Source: Clostridiaceae bacterium
Lineage (GTDB): Bacteria > Bacillota > Clostridia > DSM-8532
Direction of reading: 5' to 3'
Assembly: GCA_012840245.1 (NCBI GenBank)
Contig: DULR01000017.1
Coordinates: forward strand, 1-64,000
DNA: 64,000 bases
Under the pieces are notes generated by a model. It saw only the letters and a program-made list of their open reading frames with translations. It searched no databases and had not been told where the DNA came from. Both the position numbers and the translations under genes were made by a program. Shown here piece after piece: positions 35,271-43,964 of the stretch (position 1 is its first letter; each line of letters starts with the position of its first letter).

Positions 35271-35699
35271 TCAAGCCAATTCCAGCATCTCGGTCGATAA
35301 AATCTTTGGTATAAGCCCAAATCTGCCTATATTAATTATTTTTACTTTATCTCTTCCCATATAGAACCTGTAATTGCTTATGTTCTCAGGTGGTTTACAA
35401 TATGTGATCAATAATGACTCTGCATCAGCCAACTTATTTGAGGAGAACTTTTTCCTATCTCCGAAGGACAATACTCCAAATCTAATAAACAACTGACCTC
35501 GATAATAATGCAACCATTGCTTAGCGTGCTCATTAATCCTATGGATAAAAGGTCTTTCCGTTTTTCCTATATACAGAAGTGTCATATTATCGCCAAATTT
35601 TCTATATATCGCATAAATACCGAACTCATTCGATATATCATATTTGATGATGTTGTTAATTTTATACGGACCATACCATTTTATTATTATTTCCTCCAT
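35271..35699 (-). CDS. GIY-YIG-like domain protein
   Basis: 142 residues. GIYAIYRKFGDNMTLLYIGKTERPFIHRINEHAKQW matches the GIY...YIG core of this nuclease fold, with the Arg of RINEHAKQW in the expected place. A later Glu (ADAESLLITYC) could be the metal ligand. AGGGGG precedes the ATG. The gene is more AT-rich than its neighbours and abuts the 3' end of tRNA-Ser, which suggests acquisition. It could be a homing-type or restriction nuclease remnant; the stand-alone domain gives no further clue. Confidence 0.68.
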   Translation of the reverse strand: MEEIIIKWYGPYKINNIIKYDISNEFGIYAIYRKFGDNMTLLYIGKTERPFIHRINEHAKQWLHYYRGQLFIRFGVLSFGDRKKFSSNKLADAESLLITYCKPPENISNYRFYMGRDKVKIINIGRFGLIPKILSTEMLELA

Positions 35700-35863
35700 T
35701 TTAGATTCCCCCTGATCTTAATATACAAAATCATTATATACAATCTCAGAAACATTTTTTTAATTTATATTTTTATATTAATAAGTATAATGCCATGAGG
35801 TTTTCGATGCTCGAGGCAGGTGAAATTTTGGCGGAAGCCGGAAAAGGTGAGAAATGATAAATA

Positions 35864-35892
35864 ATAAAAAAACCCGGTTTTTAAGCCGGGTA
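35864..35892 (-). terminator. Terminator of the AraC-type gene at 35905
   Basis: On the minus strand ACCCGG-CTTAAAAA-CCGGGT followed by TTTTTTT. Confidence 0.85.
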
Positions 35893-35904
35893 CAATTTTA
35901 AATA

Positions 35905-37395
35905 TCAAAGTGTTTGCTCCAGATCCTTGAGCAAATGCAGGGCTTCGGAATCAGCAGCTTTGCACTTATCGATCAATTCAGCTATTTTTCGCCGGTTTTC
36001 TGTTTCCGAAAACAACCTCAATTGTTTTTCATCCCTCTGCCAGCCACCCAGTATGTTATACATACTATAAGCGTTTTGCTTAACTGTCTCAAATTTGCCC
36101 GCAATTTCCCTGAACAATGGCTGCGCAGGATTTTGTTCGGCCAATTTCTTAAAAAACTTCGCGGCATTATCCCTTCCGTCGGCAAGGCAGTCCATTGCAT
36201 CGCCCTGGCACATCAGCCTTTCAACGAGAATAGGAATGACAGGCTCTCTGGGGAATTGGCTTTCATCTGTAATTGCTCTTTTCCATGCATCATATGCCAT
36301 AATTCCCTTGGCATAATTGCCATCTTTGCGTCCGGAAATTACAGTAACAGCATTTTGTATCAGTTTCTTCAAGGGCATTTGAGTAGGGATCTTTTGTCCC
36401 ATCGACATGACAGCAATGGTATTCTGATTCTCCCACCATGAGTCGGTTATAAAATATCCTGAGTCATCAAACCTTATGCTGGAAGCGAATTCAGGATTGT
36501 CCTGAAAGAAATTCCAGCCAAGAAGTGTCTTCCCGTCATTGCGGTAACCGGTAATCAGGCAGGCTTCGGGCGGGCCTATAAAACCAAGACCGATACAAGG
36601 ATAACCTTTATCTATCTGTTCCCTGATAAACTTGATAAAGTCTTCTTTTGTCGCATTTGACAGGATTGATGAGGAATCGGCCAGATCACTGCACTCCTGC
36701 CAGTTTCCTCTGCATAACATTTTGAAAGCACGCCCGATACCTTCGATCCCGTTCTTATATACCATAATCGGGTCGTCAAACGTAAATATTACATCAACAT
36801 TGCCGCCGTTCCAGCAGGTTTCATCCCATACAAGACGAAACGCAGCACCGCTGGAAACCATAGCATAATCATAATCGATATCTTCACCGAGATAATTCGC
36901 CGCTGCTTTCAGACAAATCGGAAAAGGGGTACAGCCATATACACCATATCCAACCTTAGGAACACCATATAATATCGTGCTTCCTTTTACAGTTGCTTTA
37001 TCATTATTCACCTCAACCATCCTTTCTGAAACACCATAGACACCTGCGCAAAGCTTTATGCGGCCGACCATACACCTGCGCTTTCGGAAATCCTGTGGTG
37101 TTAGTCCTGTGACACGTTTAAATGCGCGAGTAAATGTATCGGGATTACTAAAGCCATATTTTACAGAAATGTTCATAATGCTTTCTTCACTATGGATGAT
37201 ATCAAAAGCTGCATGTGCAATTTTTCGGCTCAATACGTATCGTGCAAGAGATTTGCCTGTATATCTGGCAAATATAGAACGAATGTGGGAAAGTGAAAAT
37301 CCGGTCGCTTTTTCAAGCTCTGAATATTGAAAGCCGGACTGGAGCCGATTTTCCACGAACACAACAACTGACCATATGACAATAAAGTAATCCAT
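35905..37395 (-). CDS. AraC-type HTH fused to a cysteine-peptidase-like (BtrH/C39-like) domain
   Basis: 496 residues from the ATG at 37395, which follows GGGTGAT. The earlier ATG in the track has no ribosome site. Residues ~1-105 contain two AraC helix-turn-helix units (YSELEKATGFSLSHIRSIFARYTGKSLARYVLSRKI, then ISVKYGFSNPDTFTRAFKRVTGLTPQDFRKRR). The remainder resembles the papain/C39-like fold of BtrH-type proteins (YGCTPFPICLKAAANYLGED; PPEACLITGYRNDGKTLLGWNFFQD), but the usual catalytic His position reads Ala (EACLITGY). It may therefore sense rather than cleave. A 26-bp palindrome lies just upstream, so autoregulation is likely. Confidence 0.78.
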   Translation of the reverse strand: MDYFIVIWSVVVFVENRLQSGFQYSELEKATGFSLSHIRSIFARYTGKSLARYVLSRKIAHAAFDIIHSEESIMNISVKYGFSNPDTFTRAFKRVTGLTPQDFRKRRCMVGRIKLCAGVYGVSERMVEVNNDKATVKGSTILYGVPKVGYGVYGCTPFPICLKAAANYLGEDIDYDYAMVSSGAAFRLVWDETCWNGGNVDVIFTFDDPIMVYKNGIEGIGRAFKMLCRGNWQECSDLADSSSILSNATKEDFIKFIREQIDKGYPCIGLGFIGPPEACLITGYRNDGKTLLGWNFFQDNPEFASSIRFDDSGYFITDSWWENQNTIAVMSMGQKIPTQMPLKKLIQNAVTVISGRKDGNYAKGIMAYDAWKRAITDESQFPREPVIPILVERLMCQGDAMDCLADGRDNAAKFFKKLAEQNPAQPLFREIAGKFETVKQNAYSMYNILGGWQRDEKQLRLFSETENRRKIAELIDKCKAADSEALHLLKDLEQTL

Positions 37396-37411
37396 CGCAT
37401 CACCCATTTAT

Positions 37412-37437
37412 TCAAAATACTTCATGAAGTATTTTGA
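37412..37437. promoter_or_regulatory. 26-bp perfect palindrome, likely operator
   Basis: TCAAAATACTTCATGAAGTATTTTGA reads the same on both strands. It is 17 bases upstream of the AraC-type start, within the probable leader or promoter, and has no T-run of its own. Confidence 0.75.
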
Positions 37438-37653
37438 TTGTATCACAACAATTTCCAATACTCTCGACTTTTTTAATGATAGTTCTTTCTCATCATTGTC
37501 ACCAGTTCAATTAACCAGAAAATATACTATAATGTTTTCTAAAGGTATAACTTCAGGCGTAATGAGATTCCATACCATATGGTTCATAATGCGCAAAGCG
37601 GACAGGGTAGTGATGGGTTAAATCGCGGAGAATATATGAGAGATAAAACATCA

Positions 37654-39177
37654 TCACAGCTTCAGGTCCGCCCCTAGCACTCCTGTGACGGACCCGGACT
37701 CGTCAGTTATAGGTACCGACAGTGTAAGGCAAGGCCTTTTCGTGATGGCCGATATATAAACCTTTGAGCAGAATTCCTTCCCCTGAATGCTTTCCCGGAA
37801 CCAGTCCCTGATTTTTGCATTTGCTATGCCCGCTTCAGGAATGGAGCATATGAACCTGCCCTTTGTATCATTGCTCCATATGGCTTCTATGAAATCATTT
37901 TTCTTAATAAACCGGGAAAGTTCTTCCCTGTGGCTTTCCTTGTCCATCTTTTTGATCTCAGGAAGAGCGGCAAGTTCCCTTATCATAATAAATGCGTCAT
38001 TTATTCTCCCGGAGTATCTGGAGCTTTCAGAAATCAGGTCCTCCAGCCCCGTGTTATCCTGCAGTTCCATCAGTCCCTTAGAGGCATCATTCAGACGGCT
38101 GCCCAGCTCGGCTACCTCCATTATGCCCTGCATCTGTTTATATACTGATCTTTTCACGCTTTCAACGCTTTCTTCAGCAACACCTATCAGATTTTCCACC
38201 TCGCATATTTTATCCACTACATTGCCAGCGCTTCTGGCCTCGGTTTCAGATAACATGATGATTTTTTTCGCCATATCCAGTAAGCCATGAAACGATCGGT
38301 GAATCATGCCGAGCTTATTTTCAATATTGACAGCACTCTTTACGCCATTATCGATCTTTATACCAATTTCACCGACAGCCCTGTGAACACCTGTGATCTC
38401 TTCGTTGATAACTGATATAAGGTGCTTGATCTCATCCACTGATTTTTCACTTTCCATCGCAAGCTTCTGCACATCTTCTGCCACAACGGCAAAGCCTCTG
38501 CCATTTTCCCCTGCTCTGGCCGATTCGATTTTAGCATTCAGGGACAAAAGCCGGGTCTGCCTGGCGATATGGCTGACTGTCTCCAGAATCTTCACTATAT
38601 CTCCTGATGCGTTTGACAATTTATCCATATAATCAGTAGTTTCCCTGAAGGTTGATTCTATTTCGCCAATGATGTCCGCAACCTCGAGTATTTCCGATTT
38701 ACTTGTATCCAGGACTGTTTCCGAGCTTTTACCCACGGATTCAAGCTCAAGAGTGGTGCTCCTTGAATCCTCCAGAAGCCGGATCATCTCCCTTACTTCC
38801 ATAACCGTTTCATTGATCTTTTCATTGACTTTATCGTTTAAATGAGCCATCTCTTCAGTCTGAGCATATACCTGCTGTGCAAACCCGTTATTCTCATCGA
38901 GATTTATTTGCAGCTGTTCTGAAACAGCCCAGATTCGGTTCGATGTAACGTGCAGCTCAAGCTTAAGCCTTGCCAGTTCGCTTATCAGGTCAGCGATTGT
39001 CTTATCCTTTTGAGCATTGGCTTTGAAACTGCTTTTCACCAGTAAGAAGCCGGCTGGAAAACAAACTGACAGGTAAATAATCAGATTTATCAGTTTCAAC
39101 GGAAAGGGCAGCAAGAATATTACAGAGCCCAAAATACAGCCCAACGCAACAGTCACCGAAACCATTTTGTTACTCAT
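37654..39177 (-). CDS. MCP-like signalling protein with C-terminal sensor domain
   Basis: 507 residues. Two adjacent N-terminal helices (VSVTVALGCILGSVIFLLPF and LINLIIYLSVCFPAGFLLV) have almost no external loop. A chemoreceptor signalling domain follows, with the hairpin tip motif [35 protein letters not shown] near 215-250. The last ~100 residues (FIEAIWSNDTKGRFICSIPEA...RPCLTLSVPITDESGSVTGVLGADLKL) look like a Cache/PAS-type sensor placed on the cytoplasmic side, after the signalling domain. This order is the reverse of classical receptors and suggests sensing of an intracellular signal. GGAGGG precedes the ATG. Confidence 0.85.
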   Translation of the reverse strand: MSNKMVSVTVALGCILGSVIFLLPFPLKLINLIIYLSVCFPAGFLLVKSSFKANAQKDKTIADLISELARLKLELHVTSNRIWAVSEQLQINLDENNGFAQQVYAQTEEMAHLNDKVNEKINETVMEVREMIRLLEDSRSTTLELESVGKSSETVLDTSKSEILEVADIIGEIESTFRETTDYMDKLSNASGDIVKILETVSHIARQTRLLSLNAKIESARAGENGRGFAVVAEDVQKLAMESEKSVDEIKHLISVINEEITGVHRAVGEIGIKIDNGVKSAVNIENKLGMIHRSFHGLLDMAKKIIMLSETEARSAGNVVDKICEVENLIGVAEESVESVKRSVYKQMQGIMEVAELGSRLNDASKGLMELQDNTGLEDLISESSRYSGRINDAFIMIRELAALPEIKKMDKESHREELSRFIKKNDFIEAIWSNDTKGRFICSIPEAGIANAKIRDWFRESIQGKEFCSKVYISAITKRPCLTLSVPITDESGSVTGVLGADLKL

Positions 39178-39194
39178 ACCTGCATCCCTCCTGA

Positions 39195-39235
39195 ATAAAA
39201 AAAGCGTTAATACAGGATTTTCCTATATTAACGCC
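39195..39235 (-). terminator. Terminator of the GT51 gene
   Basis: On the minus strand GCGTTAATA...TATTAACGC, with inner AGGA/TCCT pairing, followed by TTTTTTT. It lies between the GT51 gene and the MCP-like gene. Confidence 0.85.
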
Positions 39236-39303
39236 GTTGTTAAGCCGCTATTGAAAATTTATTTTTGATTTTAGCACATAAAGATTGCGATGGCAATCGT
39301 TTT

Positions 39304-40032
39304 TTATTTATCTCCTTCCGGGGCTTTGTCAATATTCGCCATAGCCATAATAGCCTGAGCTTCTTCTTCAGTTATTAAATGGCAGCCGACCATTCTGTCA
39401 AGAACCTGCTGGTGCCTTTGCGCAGCGAGCTCAGGATTTACATCAGGAGAGTAAACAGATGGCGCATTGGGGATCCCTGCAAGCAAAGTGCACTCGTAAT
39501 CATTCATTCCAGACGGGATTTTGCCGAAATAACCCTGGCTGGCATCATAGACCCCGTAATATCCGCTCCCAAAATAGATGGTATTGACGTACAACTCAAG
39601 AATATCATCTTTCGAATATTGCTTTTCCAAAACAAAGGCCATGAAGGTTTCGGCAATTTTACGCTCCAGCTTTTTCTCCTGAGTGAAATAGATGTTCTTT
39701 GCCAATTGCTGAGTGATGGAGCTTCCTCCTTCAGCCAGGCTCAAAGAGGTCAAATTCACCCATACGGCCCTTCCGATGGAAATTATGTCTATTGGTCCAT
39801 GATCGTAAAAGCGGTGATCTTCAACGGCCACTACCGCGTCTATATACATCTTTGGCAATTGTTCAAGGGGCGTGTAGTTTTCCCGGGACCTTATACTTTG
39901 TACCTTATCCGTCAGACTGCATTCCTTAAGAGCATCCTTAAACATCACATACCCTTTACCGGTATAAAACATTCCTGTAAGAATGCAGACAGCAAATATA
40001 GCTGTTATGATCCTAACGATCCACTTTTTCAT
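39304..40032 (-). CDS. Monofunctional peptidoglycan glycosyltransferase (GT51)
   Basis: 242 residues. One N-terminal helix (WIVRIITAIFAVCILTGMFYTGKGYV) anchors an external glycosyltransferase-51 domain that polymerises lipid II into glycan strands. Motifs are VAVEDHRFYDHGPID with the catalytic Glu near residue 70, GGSSITQQLAKN, ERKIAETFMAFVLEKQYSKDDILELYVNTIYFG and GIPNAPSVYSP. It ends after the glycosyltransferase domain, with no transpeptidase half, so it is the monofunctional type rather than a full class A PBP. GGAAAG precedes the ATG. Confidence 0.9.
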   Translation of the reverse strand: MKKWIVRIITAIFAVCILTGMFYTGKGYVMFKDALKECSLTDKVQSIRSRENYTPLEQLPKMYIDAVVAVEDHRFYDHGPIDIISIGRAVWVNLTSLSLAEGGSSITQQLAKNIYFTQEKKLERKIAETFMAFVLEKQYSKDDILELYVNTIYFGSGYYGVYDASQGYFGKIPSGMNDYECTLLAGIPNAPSVYSPDVNPELAAQRHQQVLDRMVGCHLITEEEAQAIMAMANIDKAPEGDK

Positions 40033-40174
40033 TATTGCTTTCCAGCCTTTCTATTCCATGCCCGCTGTTCCTTCCAATTATACAGCCGGGCCTGTACACA
40101 AATATCCTATTCTATTCATATTGTAACTGGGAAAGGTGACGACTCGGTGACTTGAAGATAACAAAAATGTCACA

Positions 40175-40206
40175 TTAAAAAAGCGAACACCTTTATATGT
40201 TCGCTT
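40175..40206 (-). terminator. Terminator of the AraC-type gene at 40245
   Basis: On the minus strand AAGCGAACA-TATAAAGG-TGTTCGCTT followed by a T-run. Confidence 0.85.
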
Positions 40207-40244
40207 AAGGATTTGGCTCACAGATGAGTGGTCTGTCATAACGC

Positions 40245-41300
40245 TTATCTTTGATTCATTTTTTCTTCAATTGCTTTGACCCGATCAGGGCGATTGAAAT
40301 TCAGGTTGTCCTGTTTCAGCATTTCCAGGCTTGAGACATATACATCTGTTCCTTTGAAACTGATTTTTCCGAGTTTATTCATATCATAAGGTTCGAGCTC
40401 TTTATTGTGGAATGCGATACTAATTACAGCTTCCATAAATACCTCTCCAAGCCCGCTCATTACCCAGTCCTCGCAGCGTTCTATGGGTCTTATTGCAAAT
40501 CTGCAGAAATGATCTCTGACTTTATCAAAATCAGAGTAGTTCGGGATAATGATATTGACATCTTTGGGCTCCACATCGATCCCCCAGAGCTTCATGGCTG
40601 TGCTGCCGTGAATATACCAGTCTACGCCAACTTTTTGGATTTCCGAAATAAATAAATCCAGTGCTTTCTCCCAGGGAGCCGGGATCAATCTTAGCTTTTG
40701 CTTTATAGCTGTCTCGCCGTATTTCGTGAAGTTCTCGGCACAGTACTCAAAGTCTCTTACGTTGTCGAATGATTTTATAAAACTATTGCCTATCTGCCAC
40801 CACAGATTCTCTTTAAAGTAGTCCCAGTATTTTTCGTCAACATCTTCAGCAAAGAAGGCATAATAGTTCCAGTCATACATCTGTTTCACATAGATCTTCA
40901 TATCCTTACCTCCAATTGGTTTTGTGAAGCCGACAGAGTGCAGCAGCCGGCTTCTTACGGAATTCGGAGAAGGCTTTTGCAGTTTCCGGTATGACCAGGG
41001 AGTTATACCGTATACTTTCATGAATGCTCTTGTAAACGCTTCCTGAGATGAATAGCCATGTCTCATGGCTATATCGGTTATTCTGTAGTCAGTCTCAATA
41101 AGTTGTCTGGCAGCATGCTGGATCTTTGAAATCAATAAATATTCTTTTAATGATATTCCTTCGAGCTCGTGGAACTTCCTGGACAGATAGAACGGTGAAT
41201 AGCCGCTGTAATCAGAAAGCCGCGACAGCGAGATATCTTCTTCCATGTTACTGTCTATCCATGATTTTATTTTTTGTATCTCGTCATACCATGAAAACAC
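40245..41300 (-). CDS. AraC-type HTH fused to a nucleotidyltransferase-like domain
   Basis: 351 residues with a GTG start. Residues ~8-108 are an AraC DNA-binding domain (LSRLSDYSGYSPFYLSRKFHELEGISLKEYLLISKIQHAA, ITDIAMRHGYSSQEAFTRAFMKVYGITPWSYRKLQ). A linker with GGKDMKIYVKQMYDWNYYAFF leads to a C-terminal region carrying the nucleotidyltransferase-fold start GSTAMKLWGIDVEPKDVNIIIP, in which the second acidic residue of the usual DxD is Asn. It resembles aminoglycoside/MNT-type nucleotidyltransferases. The domain could be catalytically weak and serve ligand sensing. It has its own terminator. Confidence 0.75.
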   Translation of the reverse strand: MFSWYDEIQKIKSWIDSNMEEDISLSRLSDYSGYSPFYLSRKFHELEGISLKEYLLISKIQHAARQLIETDYRITDIAMRHGYSSQEAFTRAFMKVYGITPWSYRKLQKPSPNSVRSRLLHSVGFTKPIGGKDMKIYVKQMYDWNYYAFFAEDVDEKYWDYFKENLWWQIGNSFIKSFDNVRDFEYCAENFTKYGETAIKQKLRLIPAPWEKALDLFISEIQKVGVDWYIHGSTAMKLWGIDVEPKDVNIIIPNYSDFDKVRDHFCRFAIRPIERCEDWVMSGLGEVFMEAVISIAFHNKELEPYDMNKLGKISFKGTDVYVSSLEMLKQDNLNFNRPDRVKAIEEKMNQR

Positions 41301-41600
41301 AAAAGCACCTGCCTTCCAGACTTATATTAACTCAAGCGGAAGTACGAATCTTGATATATGTTGTTATCTTCCATTTTGTCCTTTGAGGGTAAAACATGTC
41401 AATCGAAAAATGTCCTGAGCAATACACGGGAAATACTGGAATAGCCGCGATCCCCCGTGAAATACTAATATTAAATAGTTTAAGCAAGTTCGGGGATTTC
41501 CGGCTTGTCTTAATCCTCATGCTGAAGATATAATTACCTTGCGCAAACAGGGTTTAATCTTTTTATATAAATAACTACTGCTTATTTCATGGAGGTAGCC

Positions 41601-41924
41601 TTGATTAATCATATATTCAGGATATCAGGCATCGAATCTAAAAGGTCCGAACTTAAACGAATATTGATTTTTTTCAGATATATCTCCTTTGTGGTGACTT
41701 CGTTATTCTTCATGCTTGGCGGTACACCCCGCAATCTGCTGAGGAGGTTGTTCATTGTAGCCTGTATAGGTGTATCGGCAATCATAGTCACATACCTGTA
41801 TGATCATCTTTGGGATAAAACACGATTAATAGCTCATATCCTGCTTATCGAGACGATCTTTAACTCGATTATAATAATCCCTTCAGGAGGCCCTATCTGG
41901 AGCTATGTGGCAGATATTGGATGA
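41601..41924 (+). pseudogene. Truncated membrane input domain of a sensor histidine kinase
   Basis: 107 residues from a TTG start that follows GGAGG at six bases. The track ATG at 41589 overlaps that ribosome site. FFRYISFVVTSLFFMLGG...LLIETIFNSIIIIPSGG resembles the N-terminal multi-helix domain of a common Clostridia sensor kinase group, where the sequence would continue past the Gly-Gly into more helices and a kinase core. Here it stops within ten residues and no kinase follows in any frame. It overlaps the next frame by ATGA. Confidence 0.5.
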
Positions 41925-42241
41925 TCGTACCTGTAAAGCGCCATTTTGAGATATATGGTGTTATAGGTGCTCAAATATCTCCCGTCAATACTGATTACGA
42001 AGAAAAGGAAAGACAGCTCATATTTTTTTCAGATCTGAGTACCATTGTGCGGATATCAGATGAGCTTGGAAAACCGATCCTTTATCATTATCAGTCGAAA
42101 AAAAGCGGTATATGCAAATTTTATGTCCTTCATGACAGAGAGATGTATGTATTTGATATAAAAGCGAATCAGGACTCCGGAACGAATGATTATTCGACTG
42201 AAACCAAAGATTTGCTGGAATCAATAGGTCACTTCGTTTAA
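41921..42241 (+). CDS. Hypothetical protein, 106 residues
   Basis: It begins in an ATGA overlap with the truncated membrane frame, so it may be translated by coupling. The sequence (YGVIGAQISPVNTDYEEKERQLIFFSDLSTIVRISDELGKPILYHY...VFDIKANQDSG) is soluble, beta-rich and acidic at the end. No family is recognised. Its stop overlaps the stop of the convergent sortase gene by four bases. It could be a genuine small protein or a leftover of a larger decayed gene. Confidence 0.5.
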   Translation: MIVPVKRHFEIYGVIGAQISPVNTDYEEKERQLIFFSDLSTIVRISDELGKPILYHYQSKKSGICKFYVLHDREMYVFDIKANQDSGTNDYSTETKDLLESIGHFV

Positions 42242-43863
42242 TTATTACTATCTGTATCCGGCGGTTCTGAGGTTGTCTCAGGTGTTTGCTCAGGCTGAGG
42301 TGCAGGAGATGCAGGTGATGGCTCCCTTAAGACATTTATGGTATATTTTCTTGAAAAGAGGCCGTCGGCAGATAAAACATGTACGATGATCACGTTTTCG
42401 CCTTCGGTCAGTTCTATCTTGTCAGGGTCTGTTTTTTTATCGTTGACCGTATAGCTTATACGTACCTTTTCATCGTAGGGTTTCAGGGTTATTCTGGCAT
42501 ATGCTGCGTAAGACGGTACCTTTGCTGAAAACAAAGCGTTGGCAGTATTGAATGGAGGACTTAGAACCATGTTGTTCCATTCCGCATTCGGGCTTATTTG
42601 CATCTCGCCTGTATTCTTCTCAGAAGCTGCAGTCTGAGTCGAACTCGCGGGAGCTGGAGCCGGTGTCGGCGATGCGCCGGGTGCAGGTGATGTTTCAGTA
42701 TCGGTCGTTGTGTCTGAACCTGAAGGCTCTGCAGCATCGGGATTCTGACCGGTTTGCTCTGATGCCGGACTTTCCCCGGGCGGCAAGAGCACGTATTGAA
42801 GCTGCAGCTTTTCAAGATAAACATTCGATGTCACGATCTTCTTATCGCCATTCTCTTCTGTTTCTGCATACTCACCGTCTATGCCGCTGTTATCATAAAC
42901 GATCTGTTTCACCAGTTTTGCATGGATGGCTATACGCCCGTCATCTCCCCGGCTCTTGTCGCATGTGGACAGCGTGATGATCTTGTCCCGGGGTGAGAGA
43001 GAAACTCCGAAATCATGCTCCGATCTGCTTTTAATAATATTAAGAAAGCTCATGAAGTCCTCATCATCTGAAAACACCGTTCTTCTGTAGTCGAAGTCGG
43101 CTTCGGTCGAATAGGCTGAAAAAACCTTGTATTCAAGGCGAGTGTAAAGCAAATCCAGATATATGGTGGTGATATTTCCGTATTTCTCTTCATCGGTGGG
43201 ATAGCCTCTCAGATTTCCGAACATGGAATTGTTTCTCATGGCATGGCCGTAAATGACTATATTTCTGTCGGGTTCTGCGCTGAGATTGGCCGCGTCCATG
43301 AATATCGAACCTGAATTTGATTTGTTTTTATAAAAGTCGTGGGTCATGTAATAGTCATTGTCGAAATACTGCATTACGGGATAATCGATGGGTTTTTTGA
43401 ACCCTGGCATGGTGATCCACCCCACCAGATCATCATTCTGGGCTTTCAGATCCGCATATATCTTTAAAATGCCGTCGGAATTCAAATCATCGGGATCGCC
43501 GTTGAAAACGACATATGGAAGTGGCTCTTCATTTTCATTTTTTGAGGTATCAGGCTCATCCTTGGTATCCGACGGAGTAAGATTCTGAAAATCAGGCGAT
43601 ATATGACCGGACTGGACCGAAGCCCGGATCTCATTGTAAACCTTATCCTCTTTATGGTATGCATAGAGCTTGGCTATAAGCATTGACAGGGAAATCAAAA
43701 AGGCAGCGATGAGAACATAGAAAAGCAGATTCCTGACCAAATCGTCAGAAAAAATCTGCTTTTTTATCGGTTTATCCTTTTCTTCCTTTGGTCCATTTTC
43801 ATGGGTCAAATTTTCTTCCATAAGCCAATAAATCTCCTGCAGCAAGCCGTTGTCCATACCCAT
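42238..43863 (-). CDS. srtB: Class B sortase with C-terminal cadherin-like domain
   Basis: 541 residues. A cytoplasmic N-terminus is followed by one helix (~44-66), then a sortase domain with the catalytic triad His207 in VIYGHAMR, Cys301 in TLSTCDKS and Arg310 in DGRIAIHAK. The TLSTC motif and the inserted helices are typical of class B. A Pro/Thr/Ser-rich linker (~370-425) and a cadherin-like beta-sandwich (KVRISYTVNDKKTDPDKIELTEGENVIIVHV) extend it well beyond the usual ~250 residues. The start is uncertain, and the ATG at 43821 is an alternative. A likely substrate ending NPKTGD is encoded at 48573. Confidence 0.88.
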   Translation of the reverse strand: MGMDNGLLQEIYWLMEENLTHENGPKEEKDKPIKKQIFSDDLVRNLLFYVLIAAFLISLSMLIAKLYAYHKEDKVYNEIRASVQSGHISPDFQNLTPSDTKDEPDTSKNENEEPLPYVVFNGDPDDLNSDGILKIYADLKAQNDDLVGWITMPGFKKPIDYPVMQYFDNDYYMTHDFYKNKSNSGSIFMDAANLSAEPDRNIVIYGHAMRNNSMFGNLRGYPTDEEKYGNITTIYLDLLYTRLEYKVFSAYSTEADFDYRRTVFSDDEDFMSFLNIIKSRSEHDFGVSLSPRDKIITLSTCDKSRGDDGRIAIHAKLVKQIVYDNSGIDGEYAETEENGDKKIVTSNVYLEKLQLQYVLLPPGESPASEQTGQNPDAAEPSGSDTTTDTETSPAPGASPTPAPAPASSTQTAASEKNTGEMQISPNAEWNNMVLSPPFNTANALFSAKVPSYAAYARITLKPYDEKVRISYTVNDKKTDPDKIELTEGENVIIVHVLSADGLFSRKYTINVLREPSPASPAPQPEQTPETTSEPPDTDSNN

Positions 43864-43964
43864 TCAAAGTCATACAGGCTTTTTGGAGCATTCTGCTGAT
43901 ATTATACCATAATTGCAGGCAACGGCACTGATACCCTCTGTGCAGCGCGACCACAGTACGAATA

